Shown here piece after piece: positions 20,932-23,468 of a stretch of DNA of 23,468 nt. Under the pieces are notes generated by a model, which saw only the letters and a list, made by a program, of their open reading frames with translations, was not told the DNA's origin and did no database searches. The DNA lies in the IMG/VR virus record IMGVR_UViG_3300032265_002095, positions 1 through 23,468 of that record; one strand, 5' to 3'. The stretch is from a virus. Both the position numbers and the translations under genes were made by a program. How positions within the stretch are numbered: position 1 is the first letter of the stretch; every line of letters starts with the position of its first letter.

Positions 20932-20939
20932 GATAAATA
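20932..20939 (+). promoter_or_regulatory. late promoter motif seven bases before ATG (GATAAATA)
   Basis: GATAAATA at 20932-20939 is followed by seven bases and the ATG at 20947, exactly the spacing seen for the other radical SAM gene on the minus strand. It predicts a leaderless late transcript; there is no Shine-Dalgarno sequence. Confidence 0.5.
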
Positions 20940-20946
20940 TTTTTAC

Positions 20947-21960
20947 ATGATTTCCCTTCAAGATATAAGACATTTACATATGGAATTTAGTTCTCTGTGT
21001 AATGCCAGATGTCCTCTTTGTCCACGAAATTTATTTGGTTATCCATTTAATATGGGTTACGTAGAAACTAACTTAACTCTTGAACTGGTTAAGAAATCAT
21101 TTTCACCAACATTTATTTCTCAACTTGAACGTGGTATATTAATTAATGGAAATTTTGGCGATTTTACATCTAATCTAGAATCATTAGAAATAATAAAATA
21201 TTTTAAATCATGTTATCCTGATTTAACAATGCATATAAGCACTAACGGTAGTGCTAGAAATGTTGATTTTTGGCATGAATTGGGAAAATTTAATAACACA
21301 ATTATTGATTTTTGTTTAGATGGTCTAGAAGATACACATCATTTATACAGACAGGATACAAATTTTAATAAAATATTACAAAATGCAAAAACGTATATTG
21401 ATGCTGGCGGCGAGGCTGTTTGGAAAATGATAAAGTTTGACCATAATGCACACCAAATAGAAGAATGTCGTGAACTTTCTAAAAATTTAAGTTTTGCAGA
21501 TTTTAAAATGGTTGATCATGGTAGAAACACAGGTCCAGTTTTTAACCGAGATGGCACCTTGTCTCATATAATGGGTGACTGGCAGGGTGATACTGTTATT
21601 GAAAATATTATTGTAGATAAAAATAACCAAAACAAAGAATTTTACATTAAACCTCATATTGTTGGTATGACACACTCATGTGTTACTAAAAATCAAAAAT
21701 CAATTTATATATCAGCAGAAGGAAAAGTATATCCATGTTGTTTCTTTGGATTTAGTCCAGAGACATATGACAAAGGATGGAATGGTAAAATGAATCGCCA
21801 AATTAAACCACTGTTGGAAAAGAATAGTTTACATGAATATGATTTAGAAACATGTATTCGTTGGTTTGGCAAAGTTGAAAGTGCATGGACAAAAGATAGT
21901 TATGAAACAGGTGCAATTATGACTTGTGATATAATGTGTGGAAAAGTTCCACAAACATGA
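20947..21960 (+). CDS. radical SAM protein with C-terminal SPASM-like cysteines
   Basis: This 337-residue protein has the cluster motif FSSLCNARCPLCPRN (14-28, C-x3-C-x2-C) at the very start of the barrel. LINGNFGDFTSN (about 65-76) is in the SAM-binding position, and MHISTNGSARN and IDFCLDGLEDTHHLYR follow as successive strands. Residues about 240-337 have the SPASM arrangement: CVTKNQKSIYISAEGKVYPCC, then FFGF and single Cys at about 300, 325 and 330. The domain order is the usual one, unlike the minus-strand radical SAM gene in this window. Family members modify peptides, tRNA or sugars and need S-adenosylmethionine and a second iron-sulfur cluster. No substrate peptide is obvious next door. 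The gene is AT-rich, stands alone and is expected to be late. Confidence 0.87.
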   Translation: MISLQDIRHLHMEFSSLCNARCPLCPRNLFGYPFNMGYVETNLTLELVKKSFSPTFISQLERGILINGNFGDFTSNLESLEIIKYFKSCYPDLTMHISTNGSARNVDFWHELGKFNNTIIDFCLDGLEDTHHLYRQDTNFNKILQNAKTYIDAGGEAVWKMIKFDHNAHQIEECRELSKNLSFADFKMVDHGRNTGPVFNRDGTLSHIMGDWQGDTVIENIIVDKNNQNKEFYIKPHIVGMTHSCVTKNQKSIYISAEGKVYPCCFFGFSPETYDKGWNGKMNRQIKPLLEKNSLHEYDLETCIRWFGKVESAWTKDSYETGAIMTCDIMCGKVPQT

Positions 21961-21965
21961 TTTCC

Positions 21966-21973
21966 AATAAATA
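21966..21973 (+). promoter_or_regulatory. late promoter motif (AATAAATA)
   Basis: AATAAATA at 21966-21973 would start transcription near 21980, immediately before the AAGGAG at 21979-21984 that serves the TTG start at 21993. A start at the ATG at 21975 would lie upstream of that transcription start. Confidence 0.45.
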
Positions 21974-21992
21974 AATGCAAGGAGTAACTGTC

Positions 21993-22241
21993 TTGCGCAA
22001 ACAAACACGTAGCATATTAGATGAATTAAGTTCGTTACCTGTTGGACAGAATGCTGCATTGGTTCTAGAAAGTCGTGCTAATCATATTATTAACAGTGCA
22101 GTAAATTTAATTAATCAAATACGTGAAAATTATGATGCTCCACAAGCAGATGAATTAGAACGCAGACTTATAAATTCTATACGTGGACAAGATCCACAAA
22201 AATTTGTGCGTGGTCTAAGGAAGATTAATGAGAGCCGCTGA
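21993..22241 (+). CDS. small helical late protein of unknown function
   Basis: This 82-residue protein starts from TTG at 21993, eight bases after a full AAGGAG. An in-frame ATG at 21975 would give 88 residues but has no ribosome-binding site and precedes the predicted late transcription start. The product is almost entirely helical with evenly spaced hydrophobics: SILDELSSLP, NAALVLESRANHIINSAVNLINQIRENY and DELERRLINSIRGQDPQKFVRGLRKI. It is basic at the C-terminus and could form a helical bundle or coiled coil. Its 3' end overlaps the next gene by 14 bases, so the two are probably co-expressed and may act together. It is not recognised. Confidence 0.65.
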   Translation: MRKQTRSILDELSSLPVGQNAALVLESRANHIINSAVNLINQIRENYDAPQADELERRLINSIRGQDPQKFVRGLRKINESR

Positions 22242-22749
22242 AATTATTGTAGAGGTTAGTCCTCCTAATGTTATTCCACCAAGTAATAGCACAGAATTTA
22301 TTAACAGCAATAATTTTATGCTTAATTTAATGAAAGCAGTTCCTCCTATACCTGGCGATGTAGATGCTTATACCAGTGCACTTATTTCAGCAGTTATCAA
22401 ACGTAGTAGTGATAATTTGAACAATGAAGATTTAGATAAAATAATTAATCAAATTAAAACTTCTGAACCTGATTTTTTAAATCCAGATAAAGATCCAACA
22501 CAATTACAAAATGATTTAATAAAATTATCACCAAAAATTACACAAGCATGGTATCAAGGCCGTAAAGATGCAGTTTTTGGCAAATTAACCACAGATTCAA
22601 CAGATGTCGTAGACACTAATTTAGAAAAATTGATTGGTATTCATCCTAGACGTGGACGAGAATTTTTTGTTCAACTTCGAAAAATAATTAATGACCCTAC
22701 ACGCTTTGATAAATTTAAAAAAGACATCAATACTTTACTCACAACTTAG
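22228..22749 (+). CDS. late protein of unknown function (MRAAEIIVE N-terminus)
   Basis: This 173-residue protein starts with RAAEIIVEVSPPNVIPP. Short M-(R/K)-x-x-E-(I/F)-I-x-E starts of this kind recur in structural and late proteins of marine T4-like phages, although their meaning is unclear. A Pro/Ser/Asn-rich linker follows, then two helical segments (DVDAYTSALISAVIKR, LDKIINQIKTSEPDFL) and a C-terminal region with PRRGREFFVQLRKIINDPTRFDKFKKDI. It overlaps the preceding gene by 14 bases. Its position between that helical protein and the probable structural protein at 22828, and the late motif before the pair, suggest late expression. There is no catalytic motif and no membrane segment. Confidence 0.7.
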   Translation: MRAAEIIVEVSPPNVIPPSNSTEFINSNNFMLNLMKAVPPIPGDVDAYTSALISAVIKRSSDNLNNEDLDKIINQIKTSEPDFLNPDKDPTQLQNDLIKLSPKITQAWYQGRKDAVFGKLTTDSTDVVDTNLEKLIGIHPRRGREFFVQLRKIINDPTRFDKFKKDINTLLTT

Positions 22750-22758
22750 TATGTATAT

Positions 22759-22782
22759 TGATTGAAAAATATAAATCAATCA
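22759..22782. repeat. inverted repeat overlapping a late promoter
   Basis: TGATTGA (22759-22765) and TCAATCA (22776-22782) form a seven-base inverted repeat around ten bases. Its right arm overlaps the first bases of the CATAAATA motif, so it could be a binding site or the 3' hairpin of the preceding mRNA. Confidence 0.35.
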
Positions 22783-22788
22783 TAAATA
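22781..22788 (+). promoter_or_regulatory. T4-type late promoter motif (CATAAATA)
   Basis: CATAAATA at 22781-22788 lies 39 bases before the ATG at 22828, giving a leader of about 33 bases with a strong GGAG (22817-22820). It probably drives the abundant protein encoded there. Confidence 0.55.
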
Positions 22789-22827
22789 ATTACAGCGTTG
22801 TAATGACGCAAATTTTGGAGAATTAAA

Positions 22828-23250
22828 ATGGCAGATTTTTATCGTATAAGTGGTAGTGCTGGTGTAGTTGGTGATGGTAAGGGTTTTATCTCAACAGCAA
22901 TCGGCGCTAGCTTCATCGGAAAGTTCCCTGTAGCACTAGCAGGTTATATCGCAGCAAGTGGTGGTTCAGCACAAGACATTCGTAGTGAAAGTGGTGTAAA
23001 CAACGCAATTCCTGCAATCCTAAGCGCAATCGCAAGCAACGTAACTGTTCTTGCGTATCAGGTTGAAGCAGGTAGTGGTGGCAACATCAGTCTACTTCTT
23101 GAAGGTGCACAAGGTCTTGCATCAACTGATGCTGGTATCGCAACAGTTGTTCAAAGCACTGTTCGTAGTTTAACTGCTGCTGGCAACAACGCAGTTGATT
23201 GCAGCGGTTCAGTGTTCGCAAACCGTGGCTTCAAGCTAAGCTACGTATAA
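22828..23250 (+). CDS. probable abundant virion structural protein
   Basis: This 140-residue protein is rich in Ala, Gly and Ser, with long alternating stretches (GVVGDGKGFISTAIGASFIG, VALAGYIAASGGSAQDI, NAIPAILSAIASNVTVLAYQ, GGNISLLLEGAQG, VVQSTVRSLTAAGN). There is no signal peptide and no enzymatic motif; the composition is that of a small capsid, tail or surface-decoration protein. The codon choice stands apart from neighbouring genes (ATC, AAC, GCA, CTA and CGT preferred over AT-ending alternatives), which is typical of very highly expressed genes. It has a strong Shine-Dalgarno sequence (GGAG, seven bases before the ATG), a clear late promoter and a strong terminator of its own, so it is made as a single-gene transcript. 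The exact structural role is inferred. Confidence 0.6.
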   Translation: MADFYRISGSAGVVGDGKGFISTAIGASFIGKFPVALAGYIAASGGSAQDIRSESGVNNAIPAILSAIASNVTVLAYQVEAGSGGNISLLLEGAQGLASTDAGIATVVQSTVRSLTAAGNNAVDCSGSVFANRGFKLSYV

Positions 23251-23276
23251 TATATTCAAGATATATTACAAAGTTC

Positions 23277-23303
23277 AAGGGCGAGCAATCGCCCTTTTTC
23301 TTT
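23277..23303 (+). terminator. rho-independent terminator
   Basis: AAGGGCGA (23277-23284) pairs perfectly with TCGCCCTT (23289-23296) around a GCAA tetraloop, followed by a T-rich tail. It ends the structural-protein transcript 27 bases after its stop. Confidence 0.92.
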
Positions 23304-23319
23304 GCCTAAATTGCATTAT

Positions 23320-23327
23320 TATAAGTA
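23320..23327 (+). promoter_or_regulatory. late promoter motif candidate (TATAAGTA)
   Basis: TATAAGTA is the same one-base variant of the late element as at 11274. It ends five bases before the ATG at 23333, again leaving almost no room for a leader. Confidence 0.35.
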
Positions 23328-23332
23328 AAAAC

Positions 23333-23468
23333 ATGATTAGATGTATAACACTATTTGATATTACCAGAAATGGTGATTATCATGCAGCCGATCAATTAAA
23401 AAATTGGCACACACTGTTACAAGCCATCAATTTACAATCTATACCAACAATTCAATCATATCCTAAAC
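23333..23468 (+). CDS. 5' end of a conserved T4-like marine phage gene (partial)
   Basis: Forty-five codons are open to the right edge, beginning MIRCITLFDITRNGDYHAAD and continuing through KNWHTLLQAINLQ. I recall the MIR-x-ITLFDIT start, followed by a W-x-T-(L/I)-LQ segment, as the beginning of a hypothetical protein common in T4-like marine phages. No function is known to me. It follows the terminator at 23277-23303 and so must have its own promoter, for which the TATAAGTA just upstream is the candidate. Confidence 0.6.
   Translation, partial: MIRCITLFDITRNGDYHAADQLKNWHTLLQAINLQSIPTIQSYPK

Noticed and set aside
21975-22241. ATG at 21975 as the start of the small late gene
   Set aside because: It has no ribosome-binding site and would precede the predicted late transcription start, whereas the TTG at 21993 has AAGGAG at eight bases. 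The ATG remains possible.

Overview
The window looks like a piece of a large, AT-rich, tailed-phage genome related to the T4-like marine myoviruses. This rests on three replication proteins with T4-type organisation: a UvsW-like helicase, a gp61-like TOPRIM primase and a gp41-like DnaB-family helicase. Further support comes from T4-style late promoter motifs (NATAARTA), a lone tRNA gene, densely packed overlapping genes, and several proteins that resemble conserved unknowns of marine T4-like phages. The host cannot be named from the sequence; a marine Gram-negative bacterium is the reasonable guess. There is no rRNA, insertion sequence, CRISPR array or integrase, and no gene-free stretch longer than 300 bases.

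Layout. (1) 1-4724 is a surface-sugar cassette. A tightly overlapping plus-strand run encodes a WavE-like glycosyltransferase, a KdsC-like HAD phosphatase, a small PfkB-type kinase, a nucleotidyltransferase fused to an RpiB-type isomerase, a cupin and a GDPD-like phosphodiesterase. It meets a minus-strand SDR epimerase tail to tail. (2) 4777-6991 holds a methyltransferase, a 60-residue protein, a tRNA-Ala(UGC) with its own strong promoter, a glycosyltransferase-like protein and a minus-strand small protein. (3) 7084-11272 is a replication/repair block: AAA+ ATPase, small protein, terminator, UvsW, an SGNH-like protein, a conserved unknown and a possible clamp-loader small subunit. (4) 11316-13706 encodes a tandemly duplicated glycosyltransferase-like protein. 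(5) 13719-20685 mixes replication genes (zinc-finger protein, a miniature DnaE-like protein, primase, helicase) with cargo (radical SAM protein with an N-terminal SPASM-like region, a second SGNH-like protein) and a BppU-like structural protein. (6) 20663-23468 has a broken minus-strand gene, a second radical SAM protein and late, probably structural genes, including one with distinctly different codon use followed by a strong terminator.

Two things stand out. First, a 186-residue protein at 15770-16327 keeps, in order, the polymerase landmarks of bacterial replicative DNA polymerase III alpha (DnaE), including all three catalytic aspartates, while losing almost everything else. Second, at least seven genes, most of them replication genes, have a sigma70-like promoter whose -10 hexamer ends 6-7 bases before an ATG, with no Shine-Dalgarno sequence. 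They are therefore predicted to be transcribed as leaderless mRNAs. Late-type motifs sit 7 bases before two more ATGs. At three divergent junctions, an early-type promoter for one strand overlaps a late-type motif for the other, which suggests a simple early/late strand switch.
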